Positions 17,221 through 25,370 of a DNA stretch of 64,000 nucleotides are shown piece by piece; the first letter of the stretch is position 1, and the number at the start of each line of letters is the position of its first letter. The notes below the pieces were generated by a model that was not told the origin of the DNA, ran no database searches, and was given only the letters and a program-made list of their open reading frames with translations. The stretch is from the NCBI GenBank assembly GCA_963785755.1, contig CAWAXG010000002.1, forward strand, positions 868,001 to 932,000, in the 5' to 3' direction. Source of the DNA: JACCXG01 sp963785755 (lineage in GTDB: Bacteria > Acidobacteriota > Vicinamibacteria > Vicinamibacterales > 2-12-FULL-66-21). Position numbers and translations under genes: made by a program.

Positions 17221-19989
17221 TCATTCGACGCGCAGTGCCTCGACCGGCTCGATGCGAGTCGCGGTCCGCGCAGGCCACAGGCCAGCCAGCAGCACGACGA
17301 TCGCGAGTGAGACCGCCGAAGCGACGTAAACGGCGGGATCCAGGCGCGTGACTCCATAGAGCTGCGCCTCGACCAGGCGCGATCCCGCGAACGCGAGACC
17401 AGTGCCCAGCACGGTTCCCAGCGCGCCGATCCACATCGCCTGCCTGAGAACGAGCGTGAAGATGTGCGTCCGTCCGCTGCCGATCGCCATGCGGATGCCG
17501 AACTCGCGCGTGCGTTCGGCGACCGACTGCGACAGGAGGCCATACAGACCGACCGCGGCGAGGGCGAACGCGAGCCACCCGAGGATCGAGAGCACCCACG
17601 CGAAGACGCGGCGGTCGCTCTGCGAGCGATCGATGCTCGTTTGCAGGGCCCTCGAGAACTGAATCGGCAGCGTGGGGTCGACGTCCTTTGCCGCCGCCTC
17701 CACACGCTGGATGACCTCGCCGAGTGGCAGCGGCGACTTGACCAGCAGCGTGGCGGATCGCACTCCGAATTCCTGATTGTTGAACGGAAGATAGAGGAAC
17801 AGCTCGGGTTCGTCCGTCACACTGTTCCAGTGAACATCGGGAGCCACGCCAACTACGGTGAGCGGATACGCCGCGCGCCAGGAAGTCCGTGGAATGAGGA
17901 TGACCCGGCCAACCGGGTCGATGTCGCCGAACAAGCGTCGCGCCAGCTTCTCGCTGACCATGGCGACGGACGACGGACCGGTCGACGGCAGCGCCTCTTC
18001 GTCCGTGAAGGTGCGACCCCGGACGATCCTCATGCCGAGGACGTCGAAGTACGCGCGGCTCACGGCATTCGCGTAGACCTCGATGTGGTCGCGATCGGCT
18101 CCGGTCGGATCCTGCAGCCGCATCCTTCGTCCCGAACCGAACGGCGCAAGCGCGCCGATCGAGAATGACCCGAATCCCGCCGCGCCATGAAGCCTCTCCA
18201 TCATCGTCCTGTAGTAGACGGCCGCGCGGTCCGGTGGATAACCGTGTCTGCTCGGATCCATCCCGTGGGTGGTCACGCCGTCAGGTTCGAATCCCAACTC
18301 GATCGCATTGAGATTCCGCAGCGTCGCGACCAGCATGAGGGCGCCTGTCACGAGCGCCAGGGAGAGCGCAAGCTGCGCAACTGCGAAACCCGCCCGCATC
18401 CGGCGCGTGCCCGTGACCGATCGCCCTCCTGCATCGCCGAATGTGGCGGCGGATTTGTTGCGTGCGCCCATCAGCGCTGGCACCAATCCAGCGCCCAGGC
18501 CGCATCCGATCGATACGCCAATCGTCATCGCCAGGACGCGCATATCCAGGGGGACCGTGAGAACCGGTCCCGCTGCCACGGTGGGTAGGAGAAGTGTCGC
18601 GACGAGCTGTTTGAGCCACACGGCGAGCGCGACGCCGAGCGCCGCACCACCGGCCGCGAGCAGCAACGCCTCGGTGAGGTGCAGCATCAGGAGGTGTCCC
18701 GGGCTCGCGCCGAGCGTCACCCGAACTGCATGTTCGCGTCGCCGGTTGACGCTGCGGAGCAACAGGAGGTTCGCGACGTTCGCGCAGCCGAGCAGCAGCA
18801 ACGCTCCGCCCACGGCCAACAGCACCGATACGAGCCGCCGATAGCGCTCGCGCTGCATGACGGGTGGGCCAAGCCCCTCGAAGAGCCTCGCGCGTACGGT
18901 TTCGAGGTCGCTGTTCTCCTTCGGGTGGCTCGCGGCCAGGCCGCGCACGAGCACGTCGAGCTCGGCCTGCGCCATCGCGAACGACGCAGCGGGCGCCAGC
19001 CGCACGATGAACGAGTAAAAGAGACCATCAGCTCGCGTCGTCCATCTGGGCGGTCCGCCGAAGTGATTGACGTAGGCATAAGTGGCGCCCGGATACCACA
19101 CGTCCACACGACTGAAAGGCCCGGTCCCGGCAAATGCCGGTGGCAGCACTCCGACGATTGTCATCGGGCGGCCATTGAGCATCAGGCGCCCCCCCACCGC
19201 ACCGCCCGTGCTGCCGAACGCGCGTCGCGCCAGCCCGTCGCTGATGACCGTGACCTGAGCGCCCGCCGGCAACTGATCATCTTCAGGACGAAACGAGCGG
19301 CCGGCCGCGACGTGAACGCCCAATACCTCGAAGAAATCCGCCGTCACCCATCCCGCACCAGCGACCGACGGTGCGAGGTCACCGACGGCGAGGCTCGCGC
19401 TGCCTTCCTGAACACCCGTGATGCCAGTGAGGGTCGTCGAAGCCTGACGCAGATCGTCGAGGTTCAAGTAGGACAGGCCGCCCGACGGGCTGAAGCTGAC
19501 GCTGGCGCCGCGGGTCCCCCATTGGCCCACCCAGACAACCGCCAGCCGATCGGGCTCGACGACGCCGGGCGTCGGCCGCCAGAACAGCCAGTTACCGATG
19601 CTGAGCATCGCTGTGGTGGGTCCGACGGTGAGAGCGAGCGTGACGATGACGGTAACCGTGAACGCGGGCGATCGGCGCAGCCACCGGACGGACTGTCGCG
19701 TGTCCTGCCAGCGCGCCTGCAACCATCGTCCGCGGGACGGCGCGCCTGGCGGCGGAAGGTTGAGCGGCCTCGGGATGAACTCTGCGAGCCGGCGGGCGAG
19801 CTCGCCCGGCGCATCGAGATCTGCGAGGGCGGTGACCTGCGCAGCGTCCGGATTCGCTCCGAGGGCGATGAGATCCCGGACCCGATCGTCGAGATGCTGA
19901 CCCAGTTCTTCGACGATCTCCGCCTCACGCTCAGGCTTCAGACCGAGCGCAGCGAGCCGTTGGACCAATTCGCGTCGCCACACTGACAT
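17221..19989 (-). CDS. ADOP-family MacB/FtsX-like permease with N-terminal cytoplasmic domain
   Basis: The 922-residue protein starts at ATG 19989 (MSVWRRELVQRLAALGLKP). The first ~90 residues form the amphipathic region (EAEIVEELGQHLDDR) seen in acidobacterial permeases that are paired with PadR regulators. It is followed by a DUF-like MacB core: helix FTVTVIVTLALTVGPTTAML, a periplasmic domain, a triple-helix block near GGALLLLGCANVANLLLLR, a second periplasmic domain and a final block ending VALLAGLWPARTATRIEPVEALR, typical of FtsX tails. A longer upstream frame overlaps the PadR gene and is not real. The PadR gene lies 38 bp upstream on the same strand, so the two are probably one transcription unit. 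Confidence 0.88.
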   Translation of the reverse strand: MSVWRRELVQRLAALGLKPEREAEIVEELGQHLDDRVRDLIALGANPDAAQVTALADLDAPGELARRLAEFIPRPLNLPPPGAPSRGRWLQARWQDTRQSVRWLRRSPAFTVTVIVTLALTVGPTTAMLSIGNWLFWRPTPGVVEPDRLAVVWVGQWGTRGASVSFSPSGGLSYLNLDDLRQASTTLTGITGVQEGSASLAVGDLAPSVAGAGWVTADFFEVLGVHVAAGRSFRPEDDQLPAGAQVTVISDGLARRAFGSTGGAVGGRLMLNGRPMTIVGVLPPAFAGTGPFSRVDVWYPGATYAYVNHFGGPPRWTTRADGLFYSFIVRLAPAASFAMAQAELDVLVRGLAASHPKENSDLETVRARLFEGLGPPVMQRERYRRLVSVLLAVGGALLLLGCANVANLLLLRSVNRRREHAVRVTLGASPGHLLMLHLTEALLLAAGGAALGVALAVWLKQLVATLLLPTVAAGPVLTVPLDMRVLAMTIGVSIGCGLGAGLVPALMGARNKSAATFGDAGGRSVTGTRRMRAGFAVAQLALSLALVTGALMLVATLRNLNAIELGFEPDGVTTHGMDPSRHGYPPDRAAVYYRTMMERLHGAAGFGSFSIGALAPFGSGRRMRLQDPTGADRDHIEVYANAVSRAYFDVLGMRIVRGRTFTDEEALPSTGPSSVAMVSEKLARRLFGDIDPVGRVILIPRTSWRAAYPLTVVGVAPDVHWNSVTDEPELFLYLPFNNQEFGVRSATLLVKSPLPLGEVIQRVEAAAKDVDPTLPIQFSRALQTSIDRSQSDRRVFAWVLSILGWLAFALAAVGLYGLLSQSVAERTREFGIRMAIGSGRTHIFTLVLRQAMWIGALGTVLGTGLAFAGSRLVEAQLYGVTRLDPAVYVASAVSLAIVVLLAGLWPARTATRIEPVEALRVE

Positions 19990-20027
19990 CGCGCGACCTC
20001 CGTGCTGCCGGACCTGCGGAGACAGAT

Positions 20028-20369
20028 CTACGTCTCGACCCCGGCGATGCGGTTCACCGCTCGGGCGAACACCTGCCAGCCGCCGCGCTGCGCGGCCAGT
20101 ACCTTGCGGCCTTCCGTCGTCAAACGGTAGAGCCGCCGCCTGCGCTGACCGGCTTTCTCCGTCCAGCGCCCCTCGATCCACTCGCGTTTCTCGAGCCGGT
20201 AGAGCAGGGGATAGAGCGACGCGGCGTTGAACCGCAGCGCTCCTTCGGATCGCGCCTCGATCAGCTTGCCGATGTCGTACCCATGCCGCGGCCGCTCTTC
20301 GACCAGGGCGAGGATGAGTAGCTCGGCGCTTCCTTTCTTGAGCTCTCGGTCGGGAAGCCCTCGAAACAT
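20028..20369 (-). CDS. PadR-family transcriptional regulator
   Basis: The 113-residue winged-helix protein starts at ATG 20369 (MFRGLPDRELKKGSAELLIL). Family hallmarks are ELLILALVEERPRHGYDIGKLIEA, with the recognition helix following in FNAASLYPLLYRLEKREWI, and the wing RRRLYRLTTEGRKVL. PadR regulators repress adjacent membrane-protein or transporter genes and release on ligand binding. Here the downstream ADOP permease is the obvious target, and the upstream palindrome is the likely operator and site of autorepression. A TTG start at 20378 is possible but lies inside the operator region. Confidence 0.9.
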   Translation of the reverse strand: MFRGLPDRELKKGSAELLILALVEERPRHGYDIGKLIEARSEGALRFNAASLYPLLYRLEKREWIEGRWTEKAGQRRRRLYRLTTEGRKVLAAQRGGWQVFARAVNRIAGVET

Positions 20370-20401
20370 ATGTCGCAATGTAACACATGTCTATACGACA
20401 T
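20370..20401 (-). promoter_or_regulatory. PadR-type operator/promoter
   Basis: ATGTCTATACGACAT at 20387-20401 is a palindrome with ATGTC/GACAT arms around a 5-base centre. It is followed toward the gene by further ATGT/ACAT half-sites (aacacatgt, catatgtcg) that run into the start codon. PadR boxes generally have ATGT-8-ACAT-like symmetry, so repressor binding here would block PadR-ADOP expression. Binding is inferred. Confidence 0.62.
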
Positions 20402-20638
20402 AGGAGAGGTGCTCGAGGCGATAATTTCGTCGCCAAGACGCTCGTGCGTATCGACCGCAAGAATGGAAACCGCCTGGCTAGCCTGACGTCCAACGTTGGG
20501 CCCTTCTTGCCAGACCTGGCGCGCCGCAAAGACGGTCGAGGGCGGCGACAGCTCAACTTTTTCCGAGGAAATGTCGATCTCCCCGGCTCTTGTTCGACGT
20601 GTAGGTGAAGGGGACGATCGGGGCGGAAGGACGGCGAC
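20402..20638. other. divergent control region between padR and the DGPF/ECF42 genes
   Basis: No gene is supported in this 237-bp gap. It contains the candidate ECF42 promoter at 20572-20598 and the GAAGGA ribosome site for the first DGPF gene. Confidence 0.5.
20572..20598 (+). promoter_or_regulatory. candidate ECF42 promoter (TGTCGA-N17-CGAC)
   Basis: TGTCGA at 20572-20577 and CGAC at 20595-20598 are separated by 17 bases ending in GTT. As I recall it, ECF42 sigma factors recognise TGTCGA in the -35 and CG(A/T)C in the -10 region. The site lies about 40 bases before the first DGPF gene of the sigma-factor cluster, the place expected for autoregulation. A matching site (same spacer length, same GTT) lies at 27211. 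Confidence 0.62.
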
Positions 20639-20998
20639 GTGCGGTTCATGATTCTGGTCAAGGCGACCAGGGACTCCGAAGCCGGTGTCATGCTGTCGGA
20701 AGAGTGCCTCGCGGCGCTGGCCAGGTATCACGAGCAGCTGGCAAGAGCCGGCGTGCTGCTCGACGTCAACAGCCTGCAACCGAGCGCAAAGGGCTGGCGC
20801 CTCAAGTCGTGCGCGGGCAGGCTCACCGTCAGCGACGGTCCCTTCGTCGGAGAGGACATCGTTGCGGCCTACGCGGTCATCGACGTGAAGTCGAAGGAGG
20901 AGGCGCTCGAATGGGCCAGGCGCTTTCCGAACGCCCGGCATACCGATGTTGAAATCGAGGTCCGCCCGATGCTCGAACCGGACGGCGGCGGCCGCTGA
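20639..20998 (+). CDS. YCII/DGPF-domain protein, ECF42-associated
   Basis: This 119-residue cytoplasmic protein of the YCII-related superfamily has the core strand MRFMILVKATRDSEAG, a helix with ALARYHEQLARAGVLLDV, and the DGPF signature (VSDGPFVGEDI) near residues 64-74. I take GTG 20639 because GAAGGA lies about eight bases upstream. DGPF proteins are conserved partners of ECF42 sigma factors, and their role in signalling is not settled. It is the first gene of a DGPF-DGPF-sigma-LamG set and is preceded by a site resembling an ECF42 promoter. Confidence 0.86.
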   Translation: MRFMILVKATRDSEAGVMLSEECLAALARYHEQLARAGVLLDVNSLQPSAKGWRLKSCAGRLTVSDGPFVGEDIVAAYAVIDVKSKEEALEWARRFPNARHTDVEIEVRPMLEPDGGGR

Positions 20999-21051
20999 GC
21001 CGCAGGACGAACGTAACAGCTGTTGACTGATGCCACACAAGGAGAAAAACG

Positions 21052-21453
21052 ATGCGATTCCTGTCGATTTACAAGACCGTGGAGCGCAACACGCCGCCGA
21101 GCCCCGAGCACGTGGCGAGCATGGGAGCGCTCATCGAAGAGAGCATGAAGGCGGGCGTTCTGCTCGGGACCGAAGGGTGCCTGCCGAGCGCGCTGGGCGC
21201 GCGGGTTCGGCTGTCAGGAGGCAAAGTGACGGTCACCGATGGGCCGTTCACCGAATCGAAAGAGGTGATCGGCGGCTTCGCTGTCCTGCAGGCGAATTCC
21301 AAGGCGGAAGCGATCGAGCTCGTCAAGAAGTTCCTTGACGTCGCTGGTGACGGCGAGTGCGAGATCCGCCAGATCTTTACCGCGCCCGACGTGGCGCCCG
21401 CCGATCCGTCCGAGGTGCACGCCCGCCTGGAGAAGCAGTACGTCGAGAAGTGA
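21052..21453 (+). CDS. YCII/DGPF-domain protein, ECF42-associated
   Basis: The 133-residue protein is a paralogue of its upstream neighbour: MRFLSIYKTVERNTPPSPEH, a helix with ASMGALIEESMKAGVLLG, and TVTDGPFTESKEVIGGFAVL with the DGPF motif near residue 62. It has a strong AAGGAG ribosome site and starts at ATG 21052. Its C-terminus is extended (APADPSEVHARLEKQYVEK) relative to the first copy. The gap to the sigma-factor gene is only 55 bases, consistent with one operon. Confidence 0.88.
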   Translation: MRFLSIYKTVERNTPPSPEHVASMGALIEESMKAGVLLGTEGCLPSALGARVRLSGGKVTVTDGPFTESKEVIGGFAVLQANSKAEAIELVKKFLDVAGDGECEIRQIFTAPDVAPADPSEVHARLEKQYVEK

Positions 21454-21501
21454 TCCGGCAGCGCCCGGGCTTGCCGTGGCGGATCGAACGATGGTGTGAT
21501 C

Positions 21502-21520
21502 GGTAGCCGTGACGGCTACC
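21502..21520 (+). promoter_or_regulatory. perfect inverted repeat enclosing the sigma-factor start codon
   Basis: GGTAGCCG and CGGCTACC flank TGA, so the GTG start at 21509-21511 straddles the stem-loop. In mRNA the 8-bp stem would hide the start codon, which could lower or condition translation of the sigma factor. No clear ribosome site precedes it. Confidence 0.5.
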
Positions 21521-22792
21521 GACACCCGTCGGACGATCGAAGCGGTCTGGAAGATCGAGCAGGCGAAGGTCATCGCCACCCTCACGCGGTTCGTCCGCGA
21601 TGTCGGCGTCGCCGAAGATCTCGCGCACGACGCGCTGGTCGCCGCGCTCGAGCAATGGCCGGCCTCGGGCATTCCGGACAATCCGGGAGCCTGGCTCATC
21701 ACCGCCGCGAAGCACCGGGCAATCGACTACTTCCGCCGCAACAAGCTGATTGAGCGCAAGCACGAGGAGCTCGGCCACGAGCTCCGCTTCGAGCAGGAGG
21801 CGGCCGTTACCGATCCGGACGCACGCCTCGATGACGAGATCGGCGATGACCTCTTGCGCCTGGTGTTCACGGCCTGCCATCCCGTGCTCTCGACCGAGGC
21901 GCGCGTCGCGCTGACGCTGCGGCTCATCGGCGGCCTCACGACCGACGAAATTGCGCGGGCATTTCTCGAGTCCGGCCCCACCATCGCCCAGCGCATCGTC
22001 CGGGCCAAGCGCACGCTGGCCGCGAAGCGCATCCCCTTCGAAGTGCCCCGCGGCGACGAGCTCGCGGCGCGCCTGTCGTCGGTGCTCGACGTCATCTACC
22101 TGATCTTCAACGAAGGCTATACCGCGACCGCTGGGGGCGACTGGATGCGGCCGGCCCTCTGCGATGATGCCCTGCGGCTCGGACGCATCGTGGCGGAGCT
22201 GCTGCCGAACGAGTCGGAGGTGCATGGTCTCGTCGCATTGATGGAGATTCAGGCGTCGCGGTCCCGCGCACGCGTCGGACCGCTCGGCGAGCCTGTCCTG
22301 CTGTTCGATCAGAACCGCGCGTTGTGGGATCCGCTCCTCATCCGCCGCGGTCTGGCCGCGCTCGAACGCGCGGAGAAGCTGGGCGGACAGCGAGGCCCCC
22401 GCCAGATCCAGGCGGCGATTGCGGCCTGTCACGCCCGTGCGCGTGCAGCGGACGAAACCGACTGGATGCAGGTCGTGTCGCTCTACGACGAGCTCGCGGC
22501 GCTCGTGCCTTCACCGATCGTCGAGCTGAATCGCGCCGTGGCCGTGGCGATGGCATTCGGTCCTGCCGCGGGTCTGGAGCTCGTGGACGGACTCACCGCG
22601 GAACCGTCGCTCGCGCAGTACCACCTGCTGCCGAGCGTGCGCGGAGATCTGCTCGCCCGGCTCGGCCGAGCGGACGAAGCCCGTGTGGAGTTCGAACGCG
22701 CCGCGTCGCTGACGCGGAATGCCCGCGAGCGTGAACTGCTGATCCGGCGGGCAACGGCGGCGTCAGAAGAGCGAGGAGATGTGACGAGATGA
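21509..22792 (+). CDS. ECF RNA polymerase sigma factor, ECF42 type (sigma-70 regions plus DUF6596/TPR-like extension)
   Basis: The 427-residue protein starts with an ECF core. Region 2 includes VAEDLAHDALVAALEQWP (residues ~32-50) and WLITAAKHRAIDYFRRN; region 4 includes LRLIGGLTTDEIARAFLESG and IAQRIVRAKRTLA (residues ~135-170). A long C-terminal extension (residues ~185-427) follows, with VIYLIFNEGYTA and helical repeats such as DWMQVVSLYDELAALV and YHLLPSVRGDLLARLGRADEARVEFERA, the mark of the ECF42 group. No anti-sigma gene is adjacent; the extension is thought to control activity, together with DGPF proteins. The start is GTG 21509. Its stop overlaps the next start as ATGA. Confidence 0.9.
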   Translation: MTATDTRRTIEAVWKIEQAKVIATLTRFVRDVGVAEDLAHDALVAALEQWPASGIPDNPGAWLITAAKHRAIDYFRRNKLIERKHEELGHELRFEQEAAVTDPDARLDDEIGDDLLRLVFTACHPVLSTEARVALTLRLIGGLTTDEIARAFLESGPTIAQRIVRAKRTLAAKRIPFEVPRGDELAARLSSVLDVIYLIFNEGYTATAGGDWMRPALCDDALRLGRIVAELLPNESEVHGLVALMEIQASRSRARVGPLGEPVLLFDQNRALWDPLLIRRGLAALERAEKLGGQRGPRQIQAAIAACHARARAADETDWMQVVSLYDELAALVPSPIVELNRAVAVAMAFGPAAGLELVDGLTAEPSLAQYHLLPSVRGDLLARLGRADEARVEFERAASLTRNARERELLIRRATAASEERGDVTR

Positions 22793-23685
22793 GAAATCGC
22801 GGTTCGCTCGAATGGATCCCGGCGATTGTGGCGCTCCTGGCAACAGCCGCGCTATCTCCAGGCGCCACCGGCAAGGTCCCGCAAGGAGACGCGCTCCGCA
22901 AGTCTCTGACGTTCTACGCCTCTTTCGACAGCGGACCCGACGCCGCTTTCGCGGCCGGCGATCCGAAGCTGTATTGGGCGCCGTCGTTGAAGCAGCGGCC
23001 GGAAGCGAAGCCGGGGTTGCCGGAGGCCGGCACGATTCAGCTGGCCGCTGGCGCCGGACGATTCGGGGACGCGCTCCGCTTCACGGCCAGGAAGTCGCCG
23101 ATCGTGTTCTTCCAGGGCGCGCGAAACATGCCCTACGACGCTGCCAACTGGAGCGGCACCGTGTCCTTCTGGCTCAACGCCGATCCCGAAGGCGGGCTCG
23201 AACCAGGCTTCTGCGATCCCGTGCAGATCACGCCGCGCGCGTGGAACGACGCCGCGTTCTTCGTCGAGTTCGAAAAGCGTCCCGAGTCGATTCCGTTCCG
23301 GTTGGGCGTGTATGCGGATCTGAACGTCTGGAATCCGACGAAACGGCCGTTCGCCGAGATTCCCGCGCAGGAACGGCCGCTCGTGACCGTCGACAAGCCG
23401 CCGTTTTCCCGCGGCAAGTGGACGCACGTCGTGTTCACGTTCGAGCGCTTCAACACCGGTCGGCCGGACGGCGTCGCGCGCCTCTACCTGGACGGCCAGC
23501 CGCACGGCGCGTTGAGCGCCCGCCAGCAGACCTTCACATGGGATGTTCAGACGACCGCCATCGCGCTGGGCCTCAGTTACATCGGGCTGCTCGACGAGCT
23601 GTCGATCTTCAACCGTGCGCTCACCGGCGACGAGATCCGGACGCTGTTCGCGTTGGAGAAGGGAGTCGGTCCGCTGGTTCGATGA
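22789..23685 (+). CDS. secreted LamG/concanavalin A-like domain protein coupled to the sigma factor
   Basis: The 298-residue product starts at ATG 22789 inside the sigma-factor stop (ATGA). A signal peptide (WIPAIVALLATAALSPGATG) precedes a laminin-G-like jelly roll: LTFYASFDSGPDAAFAAGD near residue 40, WSGTVSFWLNADPEGG near residue 120, GKWTHVVFTFERF near residue 205, and the closing GLSYIGLLDELSIFNRALTGDEI, a very typical LamG ending. Such domains bind carbohydrate or other surface ligands. Translational coupling of an exported ligand-binding protein to an ECF42 factor is unusual and may indicate a sensing or output role. Confidence 0.85.
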   Translation: MRNRGSLEWIPAIVALLATAALSPGATGKVPQGDALRKSLTFYASFDSGPDAAFAAGDPKLYWAPSLKQRPEAKPGLPEAGTIQLAAGAGRFGDALRFTARKSPIVFFQGARNMPYDAANWSGTVSFWLNADPEGGLEPGFCDPVQITPRAWNDAAFFVEFEKRPESIPFRLGVYADLNVWNPTKRPFAEIPAQERPLVTVDKPPFSRGKWTHVVFTFERFNTGRPDGVARLYLDGQPHGALSARQQTFTWDVQTTAIALGLSYIGLLDELSIFNRALTGDEIRTLFALEKGVGPLVR

Positions 23686-23703
23686 GCCGCGGCGCGCGCC
23701 CTG

Positions 23704-24198
23704 CTACGCGTCGTCCGCGCTCGGTCCGTACACGCCCGGCACCGGGACGTTCAGCAATCGCAAATAGACCGAGAGCTGTCCGCGGTGGTGGATCATGTGG
23801 CTCAGTGCGAAGTCCCGAAGCACCACGGCCCGCGGCCGTTCGAATCGCTGACGGCCTCTGATCTTCAGCCGCCACGGATTCATCATGCGCGATTCGTCCG
23901 TGCGGTCGAGCGCCTCCCGGCACGTGGCCGTCACCGCATCGAACCGTGTCAGCAGATCGTCGACCGACGCCGCCTCGAAGGGCTTGTAGGTCGACGGATC
24001 GACGTCGAATTCGTCGGCATTGAGGATCGACTCTCCCCAGCTGAAGCAATCGACGATGTGCGAGGCGAGGCCACGGGCCGTGAAGGACTTCTCATGCGGC
24101 CGCCAGTCGAGCCGATCCGCGGGAACCCGTTCCAGGATCTTGCGCGTGGCGCGCGCCTCGTCGTCGAACTCTTCGCGCAGCTGGTCGAGCGTCATCAT
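23704..24198 (-). CDS. DinB-family putative metal-dependent protein
   Basis: This 164-residue four-helix protein of the DinB/YfiT superfamily has three expected metal-ligand histidines: one in GLASHIVDCFSWGES (near residue 47) and two in ALSHMIHHRGQLSVYLR near residues 135-140. Members include bacillithiol or mycothiol transferases and many uncharacterised proteins, so the reaction is not assignable. It starts at ATG 24198 (or 24195), converges with the LamG gene, and is separated from MutM by a word-array hairpin. Confidence 0.86.
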   Translation of the reverse strand: MMTLDQLREEFDDEARATRKILERVPADRLDWRPHEKSFTARGLASHIVDCFSWGESILNADEFDVDPSTYKPFEAASVDDLLTRFDAVTATCREALDRTDESRMMNPWRLKIRGRQRFERPRAVVLRDFALSHMIHHRGQLSVYLRLLNVPVPGVYGPSADDA

Positions 24199-24260
24199 CT
24201 GCTCCGCCTCCCCGTTTCAGTCCTTCAAGGATCAGGACATCAGGCCTTCACGGTACCTTG

Positions 24261-24312
24261 AACAAGGAGGACGGGAGTAGCTGTGCGTCTCCCGTCCTCC
24301 CGTCCTCCTTGT
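24261..24312. repeat. word-array hairpin (CGTCCTCC words)
   Basis: aacaaggaggacgggag (24261-24277) pairs with ctcccgtcctcc and an extra cgtcctcctt copy at 24289-24312. The same CCTCCCGTCCTCCTTGT word forms the arrays at 43371 and 49204. It lies in the divergent gap between dinB and mutM. The rest of the 245-bp gap shows nothing else. Confidence 0.88.
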
Positions 24313-24443
24313 GAACGATCTGCAGCCGCCCCGCCGGCGGGCGATCGCGACGACCAAGGCGGCAGCCCGTGGCTGTTAGCGAAACCCGGCGGCGAACGCC
24401 AACGCGGCAGCGTCAAGTTTTATACTCAGCAGCGGGCTGTCGC

Positions 24444-25271
24444 GTGCCGGAACTTCCCGAAGTCGAACTCGTTCGCCGTAAGCTCGAGCCAGTCATGCGC
24501 GACGCGCGCATCGAACACGTCGTGCTGCGCCGGCCCGACCTTCGGACCAGGTTTCCGCGACGTTTCGCGGCGCGGCTCGAAGGCCGCACGGTGCTCGCCG
24601 TGGAGCGCCGCGCGAAGTATCTCCTCGTTCCCGTGTCGTCCGGGGAGACGCTGATCATGCATCTCGGCATGTCCGGGTCGTTCCGGATCGAGACGGGCAC
24701 GGACGGCAGCGATCGCGTAGAGCGGGACCGTCACGATCACGTCAGCTTCGATCTGTCGAGCGGGGCGGCGGTCGTCTTCAACGATCCGCGCCGGTTTGGC
24801 TTCATGGATCTGGCGCCCCCGGGTCGGCTGACGGCTCACCCCACGATCAGCACGCTCGGACCCGAGCCGCTGTCAGCGGCGTTCGACGCGCCGGCGCTCG
24901 CCCGCGCGTGCGCGGGAAAGAAGACGTCGCTCAAGGCAGCGCTCCTGGATCAACGCGTCGTCGCTGGTCTCGGCAACATCTATGTCAGCGAAGCGCTGCA
25001 CGTGGCCGGGCTGGCGCCCGGGCGGCAGGCGAAAACGATCGCGACACCAGCGGGCACGCCGCGCGACGCCGCGTATCGGCTGACGGCGGCGATCAAGCAG
25101 GTGCTGGAGCGCGCGATCGAGCGCGCCTCAGACGCCAGCTACCGTGGCGCGCGGTTTCTCGTTTACGACCGCGAGGGAGAACGATGCCGCCGGCGCGGCT
25201 GCGGCGGCACCGTCTGCCGCCGCACGCAGGCAGGCCGATCGACGTTCTATTGCCGCAGCTGCCAGCGTTGA
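24444..25271 (+). CDS. mutM: formamidopyrimidine-DNA glycosylase (Fpg/MutM)
   Basis: The protein starts at GTG 24444 as (M)PELPEVELVRRKLEP, where Pro is the catalytic residue exposed after Met removal and Glu follows; the upstream in-frame extension is not real. Other hallmarks are the invariant Lys region AKYLLVPVSS, the MHLGMSGSFRI segment, DPRRFGFMDL, the H2TH region LLDQRVVAGLGNIYVSEAL, and a C-terminal zinc finger (CRRRGCGGTVC ... YCRSCQR). At 275 residues it is normal length. It removes 8-oxoguanine and formamidopyrimidines and cleaves the abasic site in base-excision repair. Confidence 0.95.
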   Translation: MPELPEVELVRRKLEPVMRDARIEHVVLRRPDLRTRFPRRFAARLEGRTVLAVERRAKYLLVPVSSGETLIMHLGMSGSFRIETGTDGSDRVERDRHDHVSFDLSSGAAVVFNDPRRFGFMDLAPPGRLTAHPTISTLGPEPLSAAFDAPALARACAGKKTSLKAALLDQRVVAGLGNIYVSEALHVAGLAPGRQAKTIATPAGTPRDAAYRLTAAIKQVLERAIERASDASYRGARFLVYDREGERCRRRGCGGTVCRRTQAGRSTFYCRSCQR

Positions 25272-25306
25272 CGGTCCGCGCATGATCGGCGGCGTTGCTC
25301 CTCGTG

Positions 25307-25370
25307 GCTTCCGCCTTCGCGCGAAGCGCTTCGGCGAGACTCGCCGTAGCCTTGGCGGAGGCGGTCAGGC
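25307..25370. repeat. ~60-bp dispersed repeat, inverted copy at 47807-47870
   Basis: ggcttccgccttcgcgcgaa and the following bases through gccttggcggaggcgg match the reverse complement of 47807-47870 with one single-base gap. The element contains the palindrome CGAAGCGCTTCG. It lies between convergent mutM and the AraC gene, and its edge supplies the last codons (AARPSSSA) of the AraC protein. Confidence 0.85.

Noticed and set aside
20261..21040. 259-codon minus-strand frame
   Set aside because: It mirrors the first DGPF gene and overlaps the padR start; no support.
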